From: Rhodospirillales bacterium
GTDB lineage: Bacteria; Pseudomonadota; Alphaproteobacteria; Acetobacterales; Acetobacteraceae
Length of the DNA: 61,107 bases
Direction: 5' to 3'
NCBI GenBank assembly: GCA_025359905.1
Contig: JANYDF010000088.1
Span: 1 to 61,107, forward strand
Positions 41,531 to 50,276 of the stretch are shown in pieces. The first letter of the stretch is position 1; every line of letters starts with the position of its first letter. The notes beneath the pieces are model-generated. The model did not search any database. It was not told where the DNA came from and was given only the letters and a program-made list of their open reading frames with translations. The position numbers and the translations under genes are program-made.

Positions 41531-43062
41531 TGGGGGCGCCCGCCGGATACGGCCAGATGCATGATGGCTGATTCGTTCATGTCGGCACGCTCCAGAATTC
41601 CCGCCATTTCGCCGCGCCACATCACCAGCACGCGATCCGACAGACGCATGATCTCCGGCAGTTCGGAGGAGACGACGATCACCGACTTACCCTGCTGCAC
41701 GAGGTCTTCGATCAGCCGGTAGATGTCCGCCTTGGCGCCGACGTCGATGCCGCGCGTCGGCTCGTCGAACATCAGGATGCCCGCATCGGCCATCAGCCAG
41801 CGGCCGAGAATGGCCTTCTGCTGATTGCCGCCGGAGAACAGCCGGATCGGCCGGTCGATGTCGGGCGGGCGCAGGCCGACACGTTCGGTCATTTCGCGCA
41901 CCCGCTGCCGCAGCGCCTGGGTGCGCACCAGTCCGAACCGGCTCCAGCGTTGGAACGCGGGCAGCGCCATGTTGGAGACGATGCTGCGCAGCGGCACGAT
42001 GCCGTCGCGCTTGCGCTCCTCCGGCAGCAACGCGATGCCATGCCCGATGGCTTCACGCGGGCTGGCCGAGCGGATCGGCCGGCCGTGCAGGCTGACCGTG
42101 CCGCTGTCGGCCCGGTCGACCCCGGCGATCAGCCGCACCAGTTCCGTCCGCCCGGCGCCGACCAGGCCGGCGATGCCCAGCACTTCGCCCCGATGCAGCG
42201 CGAACGAGACGCCGCGCACCGCATGGCCCCGGCCGAGGCCCGAGATTTCCAGCACCCGCTCGGTGCCGGCATGGCCGTGATGGGCCCGCGCCTCGATGGT
42301 ACGGCCCACCATCATGCCGACCAGCATGTCTTCTGTGGTGTTGGCCAGATCGACCACGCCGACCAGCGCGCCGTCGCGCAGCACGGTGGCGCGTGTGCAG
42401 ACCCGGTAGACTTCCTCAAGCTTGTGCGAAACGTAAATCACACCGACTCCGCGCGCTGCCAGGGTGGCGATTACTTCGGTCAGCCGTTCGAACTCACGCG
42501 GCGTCAGGCTAGAGGTCGGTTCGTCCATGGCGATCACGCGGGCATCGCTCAACAACGCGCGGGCGATTTCGACGATTTGCCGCTGCGCCACGCGCAACGT
42601 GCGGATCGGCGCGGTGACGTCGATGGACGGGTCGAGCGAGGCCAGCGCCGTGCTGGCGCGGGCGCGCATCTGCGTCTTGTCGGTAAACACGCCGCCATGC
42701 GTCAACGGCATGCCGAGAAACATATTCTGCGCCACATCCAGATGCGGCACCTGCTGCAATTCCTGATGAATCAGCGCGATGCCCTGCATCCGGGCGGCTT
42801 TGGGCGAGGCTGCATCGACCAGCTTGCCATCGACGCGAATGTCGCCCGCGTCGGCGCGATACACGCCGGAGAGCACTTTCAGCAGCGAGGATTTGCCGGC
42901 GCCGTTTTCGCCGATCAGCGCATGAACTTCGCCGCGCGCCACGTTGAAGCTGACGTTGCGCAGCGCCTGCACGCCAGGGAAGGCCTTGCCGATGCCGCGC
43001 ATCGACAGCCGGGGGATCGCGCCCCCGGCTGTGCCAGCGTCGGTGTGGCCGGTGGGGCTCAA
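41527..43062 (-). CDS. Ribose-type sugar ABC transporter ATPase (two-domain, RbsA-like)
   Basis: This 511-residue protein has two ABC domains in tandem. Domain 1 has Walker A GENGAGKSS and Walker B VIAMDEPTSSLTP, with a degenerate signature LRVAQRQIVEIA. Domain 2 has a degenerate Walker A GLVGAGRTE and signature FSGGNQQKAILG with Walker B ILMFDEPTRGIDVGAK. This asymmetry is the family norm, not decay. The ATG lies in the stop of the binding-protein gene. It energises uptake by the adjacent permease. Confidence 0.92.
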   Translation of the reverse strand: MSPTGHTDAGTAGGAIPRLSMRGIGKAFPGVQALRNVSFNVARGEVHALIGENGAGKSSLLKVLSGVYRADAGDIRVDGKLVDAASPKAARMQGIALIHQELQQVPHLDVAQNMFLGMPLTHGGVFTDKTQMRARASTALASLDPSIDVTAPIRTLRVAQRQIVEIARALLSDARVIAMDEPTSSLTPREFERLTEVIATLAARGVGVIYVSHKLEEVYRVCTRATVLRDGALVGVVDLANTTEDMLVGMMVGRTIEARAHHGHAGTERVLEISGLGRGHAVRGVSFALHRGEVLGIAGLVGAGRTELVRLIAGVDRADSGTVSLHGRPIRSASPREAIGHGIALLPEERKRDGIVPLRSIVSNMALPAFQRWSRFGLVRTQALRQRVREMTERVGLRPPDIDRPIRLFSGGNQQKAILGRWLMADAGILMFDEPTRGIDVGAKADIYRLIEDLVQQGKSVIVVSSELPEIMRLSDRVLVMWRGEMAGILERADMNESAIMHLAVSGGRPQ

Positions 43063-44114
43063 TTGCCCGCCGCGTCGGCGATCAGGTTGGCGCGCACCGC
43101 AGCAGCGTCGCCGGTGTAGCGGGCGACGTTCTCCTTGGTGACCAGCGCCTGCGGGGTGGCCATCACGCGCGGCAGCTTCTGGCCAGCCTGCAACCGCAGC
43201 GCCACTTCCAGCGCCACTTCGCCGGTCAGCACCGGGAAGCTATCGACGGTGGCGGTCAGTTCGCCCGCCTGGATCGACTTGTAGGCGTCCGAAATGCCGT
43301 CGGTGCCGATCACCGCGACCTGCTTCAGCTTGCCGGCGGCCTTCACCGATTCAACCACGCCCAGCGCCATGCCATCGTTGTTGCAGTAAAAGCCGCTGAT
43401 GTCCGGGTGCTGCTGAATGATCGTGGTGGCGTCGTCGTACGAAAGCTGGCGATCCCAGTTGCCCGGTACGCTGCTGACCACAGTGAACTTGCCGGCACCT
43501 TCCTTGGCGATGGTTTCCTTGAAGCCAGCGGTGCGCTGCACGGCGGCATAGACGCCGGCCATGCCTTCGATCACCGCGAGCTTGCCGCCAGCCGGATTGT
43601 TCTTGATGAACCAGCGCGCCGCGCGCACCCCGTTGTCGCGCTGCACGTTGCCGATATAGTTCTTCGCGGTCGGGATGACGGCATCGTTGACGTTGACCAC
43701 CGGCACGTTCGACTTGGCGGCTTCTTCCACGGCCGGCACCAGGTTGGCGTCGGTCTGCGGCGAAACCAGCAGAATGTTGTAGCCCTTGGTCAGCATATTC
43801 TCGGCAATAGCGAGTTGGCCGAGCTGGTCGCCTTCGTTTTGCGCCGCTTGCAGATCAACCTGCACGCCCAAGCGGTCGCCCGCCTTCTTGTAGCCTTCGC
43901 CCAGGCTGCGCCAGTACTCGTTGATCAGGGTCTTGGCGACGGCGCCGACCTTGATGCCGGCGGCGGGCTTGGCCAGCTTGCCGTATTTGGCGTCGAGCTG
44001 CGACCAGTCGACGCGATCGGCCTCGCGGTCGGAGTCGAGTGGCTTGAGGGTTTGCGCCTGCGCGCCGAGTGTCATGGCCGTGGCCAGGACAGCCGTCATC
44101 AGCAGTGTCTTCAA
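43059..44114 (-). CDS. Periplasmic sugar-binding protein (ribose type, with possible TTG start)
   Basis: This protein is about 351 residues long, a type I periplasmic binding protein of the ribose/galactose group: VGAVAKTLINEYWRSLGEG, ILLVSPQTDANLVPAVEEA, GFYCNNDGMALGVVESVKAA. The N-terminal TLLMTAVLATAMTLGAQAQ is a signal peptide. No ATG fits a full signal: TTG at 44114 gives a normal signal with K2, but the only good site, GGGAG, is some 23 nt upstream; an ATG at 44096 would leave a signal with no positive charge. The start is therefore uncertain. The gene follows the isomerase gene in the operon. Confidence 0.85.
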   Translation of the reverse strand: MKTLLMTAVLATAMTLGAQAQTLKPLDSDREADRVDWSQLDAKYGKLAKPAAGIKVGAVAKTLINEYWRSLGEGYKKAGDRLGVQVDLQAAQNEGDQLGQLAIAENMLTKGYNILLVSPQTDANLVPAVEEAAKSNVPVVNVNDAVIPTAKNYIGNVQRDNGVRAARWFIKNNPAGGKLAVIEGMAGVYAAVQRTAGFKETIAKEGAGKFTVVSSVPGNWDRQLSYDDATTIIQQHPDISGFYCNNDGMALGVVESVKAAGKLKQVAVIGTDGISDAYKSIQAGELTATVDSFPVLTGEVALEVALRLQAGQKLPRVMATPQALVTKENVARYTGDAAAVRANLIADAAGN

Positions 44115-44158
44115 CGTTACGTTGGTCGCTTTCGTTTCTCCCAGAAATGTAGGCGTGG

Positions 44159-45172
44159 TTAGTCCTGCGCGGGTGGCATCCCGAACAGCGCAGCCTGCAC
44201 GATGCGTTGGCTGGCGATGGCGTCCTGACGGGCGATGGCCTGTTCGAGCTTGGCACCCTCGGCGGTGGCGGGGGCGAGGCGGTCCACGGCCGCCCACAGC
44301 GCCTGCATCGTCCGGATGTTGGCGCCGCACTCGTCGACCGGATCGAGGCCGACGATGTCAGGGAAGGTGTCGAAATAGATCGCGCGGTCGTAACCGCAGG
44401 CGTCCAGCGTGCGCATCAACTCGATGGTCTGCATCAGATGCACCGAGCCTGCCATCAGGCCGTCATCACGCTTGCCGTAGCCGTCGTTCAAATGCACGCC
44501 GAGCAGGCGGCTGTGCCGATGGATCAACGCTGCCGCATAAGCCGGCATTTCGTCGGCATACAGCACATGGGCGAAATCCAGCGTCACGCCGACATTGGGC
44601 CGCCCGACTGCGGCGGTGGCCAGCAGCGTGGTGCCGACATCCGGCAGCAGCGCGAATGAGCGCGGTTCGTTGGGCTTATACTCCAGACTTATTTCGATGT
44701 CCGGGTTATGGTCCGCCACTTCGCGGATGCCGTCGATTTCCTGGTCCCACACGCGGGCGTAGTCGGTCTGGAACGAGTAGTCGAACCCGTCCTGGCCGAG
44801 CCACAGTGTCATCAGCGTGCCGCCGCAGGCCGCCATGGTGTCGATGCCGCGCTTGGTCAGGTCGATGGCGGCGCGGCGCACCACGGGGTCGGGATTGGTG
44901 AAGGCGCCGAGTTTGAAACCGGGGTCGGTATAATAGCGCATGGCAAAGCCATTCAGCGCCAAGCCACGGCCGTCCAGCCGCGCGGTCATTTCAGCCACGT
45001 CGATGCCGCTCATGTGGTCCGGGTAGTTCAGGTCCACCGCGCCGAGGCCGCGCACTGTCGCCGCGCGATCGATCAGATCCAGCGTGGTGACTTTACCATT
45101 TTTGCCGGGCCAGTATTTTTCATGCCCAACGCGAAAGGCGTTCAGGCGCGCGGCATAGGCGACTTGGCGCAC
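44159..45172 (-). CDS. Xylose-isomerase-like TIM-barrel sugar isomerase/epimerase
   Basis: This 337-residue protein is of the AP-endonuclease-2/xylose-isomerase-like superfamily: MTLWLGQDGFDYSF, the metal-binding glutamate in EISLEYKPNEPR, GVTLDFAHVLYADEM with a further acid and histidine, and GVHLNDGYGKRDD. It resembles rhamnose/ketose isomerase-like proteins that interconvert aldoses and ketoses or epimerise at C3. First gene of the leftward sugar operon, 44 nt upstream of the binding-protein gene. It likely converts the imported sugar before the PfkB kinase acts. Confidence 0.83.
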   Translation of the reverse strand: MRQVAYAARLNAFRVGHEKYWPGKNGKVTTLDLIDRAATVRGLGAVDLNYPDHMSGIDVAEMTARLDGRGLALNGFAMRYYTDPGFKLGAFTNPDPVVRRAAIDLTKRGIDTMAACGGTLMTLWLGQDGFDYSFQTDYARVWDQEIDGIREVADHNPDIEISLEYKPNEPRSFALLPDVGTTLLATAAVGRPNVGVTLDFAHVLYADEMPAYAAALIHRHSRLLGVHLNDGYGKRDDGLMAGSVHLMQTIELMRTLDACGYDRAIYFDTFPDIVGLDPVDECGANIRTMQALWAAVDRLAPATAEGAKLEQAIARQDAIASQRIVQAALFGMPPAQD

Positions 45173-45220
45173 GTCATGCTCCCTAGATCCGGCGGTATCG
45201 CCGCTTTCCTGTGAAGCACT

Positions 45221-45284
45221 TTACCGAACATCGATTGATTTGTGAAGTAGCAATTTGCTCCCTGGCCGTCTAACCGTTCGGTAA
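45221..45284. promoter_or_regulatory. Inverted repeat TTACCGAAC in the divergent sugar/cytochrome control region
   Basis: TTACCGAAC at 45221-45229 is repeated inverted as GTTCGGTAA at 45276-45284, nine of nine bases, with 46 nt between. The right copy is also the core of a palindrome, ACCGTTCGGT (45273-45282). Two direct TGTGAAG copies lie at 45210-45216 and 45241-45247. The region lies 49-112 bp before the isomerase start and before the divergent cytochrome gene. It is a candidate operator for the RpiR-family regulator of this operon. Confidence 0.5.
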
Positions 45285-45395
45285 TGCGGCGGCAGCGTTC
45301 TTGTAGCGTGCCGCCGTGATACGGAATAAGCGATCAAGTCGGCGGGTAGTATAGGGCAACCCAGCCGGTTGATGGCGTCCGGCAAGGCGAGTGAT

Positions 45396-46502
45396 ATGCA
45401 GTTGCGACAGGTTCGCGTTTGGGACTTAGGCGTGCGTGGCTTCCATTGGGGCCTCGTGATCTGCGTGGCGATTGGCGCTGTCACAGGGTTCCTTGCCGGG
45501 CGCGATTGGCTCGGTATCCATGTTATTGCCGGATCGACGATTGCCGCACTGCTGATCTTCCGGCTAATTTGGGGCTGGCTCGGCTCCCGTTACGCTTTGT
45601 TCCAAAGCTTCCCGTTGTCGTTGCGCGCGGTGCGCCACCATCTCTCGCCCGCCGGGCGCGGCGAGCACCATTTGGGCCATAATCCGCTGGGCGCGGTGAT
45701 GGTGTATGCGCTGATCGGCGTGCTGGCGCTGATCCTGCTGACCGGCGCGGTGGCGCTGGGCGGCGTGGTCAAGCAGGGGCCGCTCGCCTTCCTGATGTCT
45801 TTTGCCACCGGCATACAGGCGCGCAGCCTGCACAACGCACTGGCCATTGGCTTGCTCGTCATGATTGCCGCCCACCTCGGCGGCGTGGTGCTGGAAAGCT
45901 GGCGCGGGCGGCAAAACTTGGCGCGCGCCATGGTGACCGGCCTGAAGGAGAGCGCCGAAGCACCGCAATCAGCCCCCGTTGCCGGCCATCCATGGATCGC
46001 TGGGCTGGCGGTGGCCGTTGCCGCCGCCGTGCTGGTCCCTGGCACGCTGGCGCTGAACGCCCTGCCCGGGCGCGGCGTGCCGCCACCGGCGCTCGACGCC
46101 GCTTATGTGCGCGAGTGCGGCGGCTGCCACTTTGCCTATCCGCCCAGTCTGGCGCCGGCGCAGACCTGGGTGGCGGTGATGGATGGGCTCGACGATCATT
46201 TCGGCGAAAACGCTACCATCGACTCGGCAACGGCGACGGTCCTGCGCGGCTGGCTGGCGGATAATTCTAGCGAACACTGGGATACGCGCCCGGCGGTGAC
46301 GCTGCGCACCACCGACCCCGCGCAACCCCAGCGCATCACCGCCGCACCGGCCTGGACGCGGTTTCACCGGCGCATAGCCGAAGCCGTATTCAAATCCCAG
46401 GCGGTCGGCGCCAAAGGCTCCTGCGGCGCCTGCCACCACGATGCATCGACCGGCCGGTTCGATCCGCAACAAATCGCCATTCCTGCCAAGGCATTCCAAT
46501 GA
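45396..46502 (+). CDS. Cytochrome b561 fused to a diheme cytochrome c domain
   Basis: This protein is 368 residues long. Residues about 1-190 form a four-helix cytochrome b561 (YdhU/CybB type), beginning VRVWDLGVRGFHWGLVICV and containing SLHNALAIGLLVMIAAHLG; the histidines in these helices would hold heme b. Another membrane helix follows near 205-228. Residues about 235-368 form a diheme c domain with C241-C244-H245 and C343-C346-H347, the same layout as the separate diheme gene two genes later. ATG at 45396 follows AAGGCGAG. In Rhodobacter sphaeroides the shp operon has separate b561 and diheme genes; here they are joined. Likely passes electrons from quinol to SHP. Confidence 0.85.
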   Translation: MQLRQVRVWDLGVRGFHWGLVICVAIGAVTGFLAGRDWLGIHVIAGSTIAALLIFRLIWGWLGSRYALFQSFPLSLRAVRHHLSPAGRGEHHLGHNPLGAVMVYALIGVLALILLTGAVALGGVVKQGPLAFLMSFATGIQARSLHNALAIGLLVMIAAHLGGVVLESWRGRQNLARAMVTGLKESAEAPQSAPVAGHPWIAGLAVAVAAAVLVPGTLALNALPGRGVPPPALDAAYVRECGGCHFAYPPSLAPAQTWVAVMDGLDDHFGENATIDSATATVLRGWLADNSSEHWDTRPAVTLRTTDPAQPQRITAAPAWTRFHRRIAEAVFKSQAVGAKGSCGACHHDASTGRFDPQQIAIPAKAFQ

Positions 46503-46924
46503 TCAAAATGATACCCGTCCTGAGTTTTGCCGTGCTTTGCGCGTCCGCCACGCTCGCAATTTCGGCGCCCGGCGCCGGGCAGCAAACGGTGCTGGACCGT
46601 TATGCGGCAGAGGCCAAAGCGGCCGCGCCCGCCTTCGCCGGTTTCTCGGCCGAGCGCGGCAAGGCGTTCTTTCTGGCGCACCCGGCCTCCGGCAAGCCCG
46701 ATACGCCGTCCTGCACCACATGCCACACCGCCGACGCGCGCCAAATTGGCCACAGCCGGGCGGGCAAGGAAATCGGGCCGCTCGCCGTGTCGGCCACGCC
46801 GGACCGCTTTACTGATATCGCCAAAACCGAAAAGTGGTTCACCCGCAATTGCGACAGTGTCCTCGGCCGTGCCTGCACCGCCGCCGAGAAGGGCGATTTC
46901 ATCACATTCATGGTCAGCCAGTGA
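46499..46924 (+). CDS. shp: SHP-type oxygen-binding monoheme cytochrome c (DUF1924)
   Basis: This is a 141-residue periplasmic cytochrome with a signal peptide (1-22, ending near AISA). One heme is bound by C72-C75-H76 (TPSCTTCHTAD). The C-terminal EKWFTRNCDSVLGRACTAAE resembles SHP, where an asparagine is a displaceable heme ligand and a disulfide lies nearby; here N117, C118 and C126 are the candidates. SHP binds O2 or NO and was described in Rhodobacter sphaeroides; its physiological role remains unsettled. It overlaps the b561 fusion gene as ATGA. Confidence 0.85.
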   Translation: MIKMIPVLSFAVLCASATLAISAPGAGQQTVLDRYAAEAKAAAPAFAGFSAERGKAFFLAHPASGKPDTPSCTTCHTADARQIGHSRAGKEIGPLAVSATPDRFTDIAKTEKWFTRNCDSVLGRACTAAEKGDFITFMVSQ

Positions 46925-46955
46925 GTGGCCGGACCGAACCTTGGAGAATCGGACA

Positions 46956-47432
46956 ATGACGTTTCGTAGCATGGCAATTCGCGGCGGCAGCGCCAGTTTG
47001 GCCGTCTTGCTGGCGCTGGCCGGACCAGCGGCGGCGGCCGTGGACAGCGCGCAGGCGGTGACGGCCAAGGAATGCGGCGCCTGCCATATGGTGTTCCCGG
47101 CGGACATGCTGCCCGCGCGCTCGTGGACCGCCATCATGGCCGGGCTGAGCGATCACTTCGGTGAGAACGCGGCGCTCGACCCGGCTGCCGCCATGCAGAT
47201 TGGCGGCTACCTGACCACGCACGCCGCCGATGCCAGCGGCATGAACAAGCATGCGCTGCGCGGCCTCGCGGCCAACATGACGCCGCTGCGCATCACCGAT
47301 ACGCCTGCCTGGATACGCGCGCACAAAGGGGAGGTCTCACCCGCTGCCTTCACCAGCCCGAAAGTGAAAAGCAAGTCGAACTGCGTCGCCTGCCACGCAG
47401 AAGCGGCGCGCGGCGTGTTTGGCGACGACTGA
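46956..47432 (+). CDS. Diheme cytochrome c (DHC)
   Basis: This 158-residue periplasmic cytochrome has a signal peptide (about 1-28) and two CxxCH sites: C40-C43-H44 (KECGACHMVF) and C143-C146-H147 (SNCVACHAEA). Between them, the segment MAGLSDHFGENAALD matches the same segment in the C-terminal domain of the b561 fusion gene (GLDDHFGENATID), showing the two are paralogues. DHC is the known electron donor of SHP in Rhodobacter. Start ATG 46956, with TGGAGA upstream; 31 nt after the SHP gene, so co-transcribed. Confidence 0.87.
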   Translation: MTFRSMAIRGGSASLAVLLALAGPAAAAVDSAQAVTAKECGACHMVFPADMLPARSWTAIMAGLSDHFGENAALDPAAAMQIGGYLTTHAADASGMNKHALRGLAANMTPLRITDTPAWIRAHKGEVSPAAFTSPKVKSKSNCVACHAEAARGVFGDD

Positions 47433-47479
47433 TCGGGCGGCAATTAATACCCAATCTCGCTGACCCAGACTCATCGTCG

Positions 47480-47500
47480 TTGCCGGGCTTGACCCGGCAA
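47480..47500. repeat. Short palindrome TTGCCGGG-CTTGA-CCCGGCAA
   Basis: A perfect 8-bp stem with a 5-nt loop, 48 nt after the diheme cytochrome stop. It is a variant of the palindrome in the 88-bp repeat just downstream and lies in opposite orientation to it, with TCCATGG and GGCATGG on their facing sides. The pair may act as a transcription end or as part of a REP-type compound element. Confidence 0.65.
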
Positions 47501-47530
47501 TCCATGGCGCCGCACAGAGCATCTCGCGTC

Positions 47531-47618
47531 TAACACCGAGTGTTGGCATGGATCGCCGGGTCAAGCCCGGCGATGACGATTGAATGGATCATGGGTTCTC
47601 GCCCAAGAGATTTGGTAT
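47531..47618 (+). repeat. 88-bp dispersed repeat, copy A (inverted relative to copy B)
   Basis: This stretch is nearly identical, about 4 mismatches in 88, to the reverse complement of 54258-54345. Both hold a perfect hairpin, ATCGCCGGG-TCAAG-CCCGGCGAT (47551-47573 here), and end in TTTGGTAT. Copy A sits in the 251-bp gap before the P-type ATPase gene, and copy B abuts the end of the ferredoxin reductase gene. GC-rich palindromes of this type are scattered in many alphaproteobacterial genomes. Confidence 0.8.
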
Positions 47619-47683
47619 AATTCATCGCAAGGCCCTGCTTGCCCCGGCTTGTTAGGGTTCGTTGGCCAGCCGGGGAGCACGTG

Positions 47684-50242
47684 ATGCAAGAGGCCAAGGG
47701 CGCTGCGAGCGCCGGATTGACGGCGGCGCAGGCAGCGGAACGCCTGAGCCGCGACGGGCCGAACGCGCTGCCGCAGGACCGGCAGCGCGGGCTCTGGCGC
47801 ATCGTGTTCGATGCGCTGCGCGAGCCGATGCTGCAACTGCTACTGGCCGCCGGGCTCATTTACTTGGTGGTCGGCGATCTGGCCGAAGCGCTGGTATTGC
47901 TGTTTTTCGCCATACTCAACGTGGCACTCGTCGTCATTCAGGAAAGCCGCACCGAAAGCGCGCTGGCTGCCCTGAAGGATCTCACTGCCCCGCAGGCGCT
48001 GGTCATCCGCGACGGCGTTCGCACGTCGATCTTGGGGGTGGAACTGGTCGCGGGCGACTTGATGGTGCTGTCCGAAGGCGGCCGGGTGCCTGCCGACGGT
48101 GTGCTGGCCGAAGCGTCCGGGCTGGAGGCCGACGAATCGCTGCTGACCGGCGAATCTGTGGCAGTCCGCAAGATCGCTGGATCGGCGGTGGCGGCGGTGC
48201 GGCCGGGCGGAGAGGACAGTGCGGCGGTTTGGTCCGGCAGCCTGATCGTTCGCGGCGCCGGCATCGCAATGGTGACGGCGACCGGCCCTCGCACGGAAAT
48301 TGGCCGTATTGGCAGTTCGCTGGCCACGCTGGAAAGCGCGGCGACCCCGCTACAACGGCAAACCAAACGCCTTATTCGGGTCTTTGCGATCCTCGGCATC
48401 GGGGCGTCGGCGGCGCTGGCGCTGGGCTATGGATTGCTGCACGGCGCATGGGTCGGCGGCTTGCTGGCCGGGATCACGCTGGCGATGGCGACGCTGCCGG
48501 AGGAATTCCCGTTGGTGCTGACGGTGTTCCTGGTGCTCGGTGCCCGGCGCATGTCGCAGCACAACGTGCTGACCCGCCGTTCGGCGGCAATCGAGGCACT
48601 CGGCTCGGCCACGGTGCTGTGCACCGATAAGACCGGCACGCTGACGCTCAACCGGATGAGCGTGGCAGCGCTTGCGGCGGATGGCGGCGTGGTGGCGGTG
48701 CCATCGGCTGGGGACGCCGCATTGCCGGAAAGCGTGCACCGGCTGGTCGAATTCTCCATTCTCGCCAGCCGCCCTGATCCATTCGATCCGATGGAGCGGG
48801 CGTTTCAATCGCTCGGCGAGCGGTTCCTGCGCCAAACTGAACACTTGCATGCCGATTGGACGCTGGCGCACGGCTATCCTCTTGCGCCGGACCTGCTGGC
48901 CATGTCGCAGGTCTGGCAGGCGCCGGGCGGCGCGGGTTACGTGGTGGCGGCCAAGGGCGCGCCGGAGGCGATTGCAGATCTTTGTCATCTGGCACCGGGT
49001 CGCATCGCCGCCATCCGGCAGGACGTCCTGGCGCTGGCAGCCCAGGGACTGCGCGTGCTTGCGGTGGCGGAGGCTGCTTGGCCTAGGCCCGACTGGCCGG
49101 GCGAACAGCACGATTTTGCGTTTCAATTTGTTGGCATGCTCGGCCTCGCTGACCCGCTGCGCCCCGAAGTGCCGGATGCCGTTGCAGCCTGCGCCGGTGG
49201 CGGTATCCGCGTGGTGATGATCACCGGCGACCATCCCGCCACGGCGCTGGCCATCGCGCGCCAAGCCGGTATTGCGTCGGACGCAGCATTGACCGGCGAG
49301 GAACTCGCCGGGTTGGATGACGCAGCGCTGCGCGCCCGGCTGCGTCACACCAGCGTGTTCGCTCGCATCATGCCCGAGCAAAAGCTGCGGCTGGTGCAGG
49401 TGCTTTCGGCCATGGGCGAAGTGGTGGCGATGACCGGCGACGGCGTGAACGACGCGCCATCGCTGAAAGCCGCCCAAATCGGCGTGGCGATGGGCGGGCG
49501 CGGCACCGATGTTGCCCGAGAAGCGGCATCGCTGGTGCTGCTGGACGACAATTTCGCCAGTTTGGTCACGGCCGTCCGGCTCGGCCGCCGCATTGGCGAC
49601 AATCTGCGTAAGGCGTTCGGCTATATTCTGGCGGTGCATGTGCCCATCGCCGGCATGTCGCTGCTGCCGTTGCTGCTGGGTTGGCCCTCGGTGCTGGGAC
49701 CGATCCACGTGGTCTGTTTGGAACTGATCATCGATCCGGTGTCCGCCATCGTGTTCGAAGCCGAGGAGGCCGAGGACGGCATCATGGCGCGCAAACCGCG
49801 CCACCCAGACGCGCCGTTGCTGGGTTTCGCGCTGATGCTGCGTGGCTTGTTACAGGGCGCCGTTGTGCTGGCCGCGGCCCTCGTGGTGTTTCGGCTTGGC
49901 ATTCATGACGAGCATGGCGAGCAGGTCGCCCGTGCGATGGCCTTCGCCACGCTGGTGCTGGGCAATCTGGGGCTGGTGCTGACCAACCGTTCGATGAGCG
50001 CCAGCGCGTTGCGCGTGCTGCTGCGTCCCAATCGGGCGCTGGCGGTGGTCGCGGCCACTGCCGGGCTGGCGTTGGCGTTGTCGCTCTCGGTGCCGTGGCT
50101 GCGCGGGTTGTTCGGCTTTGCCCCGCTGAGCTTGGTGCATCTGGGCGAAGCCGCTGTGGCGGCGTTGGCGTGCGTGCTGTTCAATGATCTCTGCGGGGTG
50201 TTCTGGCGGCGCATGGACGCGCGCGCCGCTCGCATGGCATAG
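47684..50242 (+). CDS. P-type cation-transporting ATPase
   Basis: This 852-residue P-type ATPase has the actuator motif TGES (155-158), phosphorylation D315 in [21 protein letters not shown] in the P-domain, and a membrane motif P272-E-E-F-P in place of the PEGL of calcium pumps. The N-terminal [15 protein letters not shown] start is the family cation-ATPase head; no metal-binding CxxC is present. Transport of Ca, H or Mg is possible; the PEEFP motif does not settle it. Start ATG 47684, after GGGGAG. It begins the region between the two repeat copies; phosphoglucomutase follows 34 nt later. Confidence 0.87.
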   Translation: MQEAKGAASAGLTAAQAAERLSRDGPNALPQDRQRGLWRIVFDALREPMLQLLLAAGLIYLVVGDLAEALVLLFFAILNVALVVIQESRTESALAALKDLTAPQALVIRDGVRTSILGVELVAGDLMVLSEGGRVPADGVLAEASGLEADESLLTGESVAVRKIAGSAVAAVRPGGEDSAAVWSGSLIVRGAGIAMVTATGPRTEIGRIGSSLATLESAATPLQRQTKRLIRVFAILGIGASAALALGYGLLHGAWVGGLLAGITLAMATLPEEFPLVLTVFLVLGARRMSQHNVLTRRSAAIEALGSATVLCTDKTGTLTLNRMSVAALAADGGVVAVPSAGDAALPESVHRLVEFSILASRPDPFDPMERAFQSLGERFLRQTEHLHADWTLAHGYPLAPDLLAMSQVWQAPGGAGYVVAAKGAPEAIADLCHLAPGRIAAIRQDVLALAAQGLRVLAVAEAAWPRPDWPGEQHDFAFQFVGMLGLADPLRPEVPDAVAACAGGGIRVVMITGDHPATALAIARQAGIASDAALTGEELAGLDDAALRARLRHTSVFARIMPEQKLRLVQVLSAMGEVVAMTGDGVNDAPSLKAAQIGVAMGGRGTDVAREAASLVLLDDNFASLVTAVRLGRRIGDNLRKAFGYILAVHVPIAGMSLLPLLLGWPSVLGPIHVVCLELIIDPVSAIVFEAEEAEDGIMARKPRHPDAPLLGFALMLRGLLQGAVVLAAALVVFRLGIHDEHGEQVARAMAFATLVLGNLGLVLTNRSMSASALRVLLRPNRALAVVAATAGLALALSLSVPWLRGLFGFAPLSLVHLGEAAVAALACVLFNDLCGVFWRRMDARAARMA

Positions 50243-50276
50243 CGGCAGCAACGCGACCCATACGGAGGACACGGCG

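Noticed and set aside
47433-47683. CRISPR-like repeats between the diheme cytochrome and the P-type ATPase
   Set aside because: Only two related palindromes in opposite orientation are present, with no regular spacers; they fit a dispersed REP-type element.
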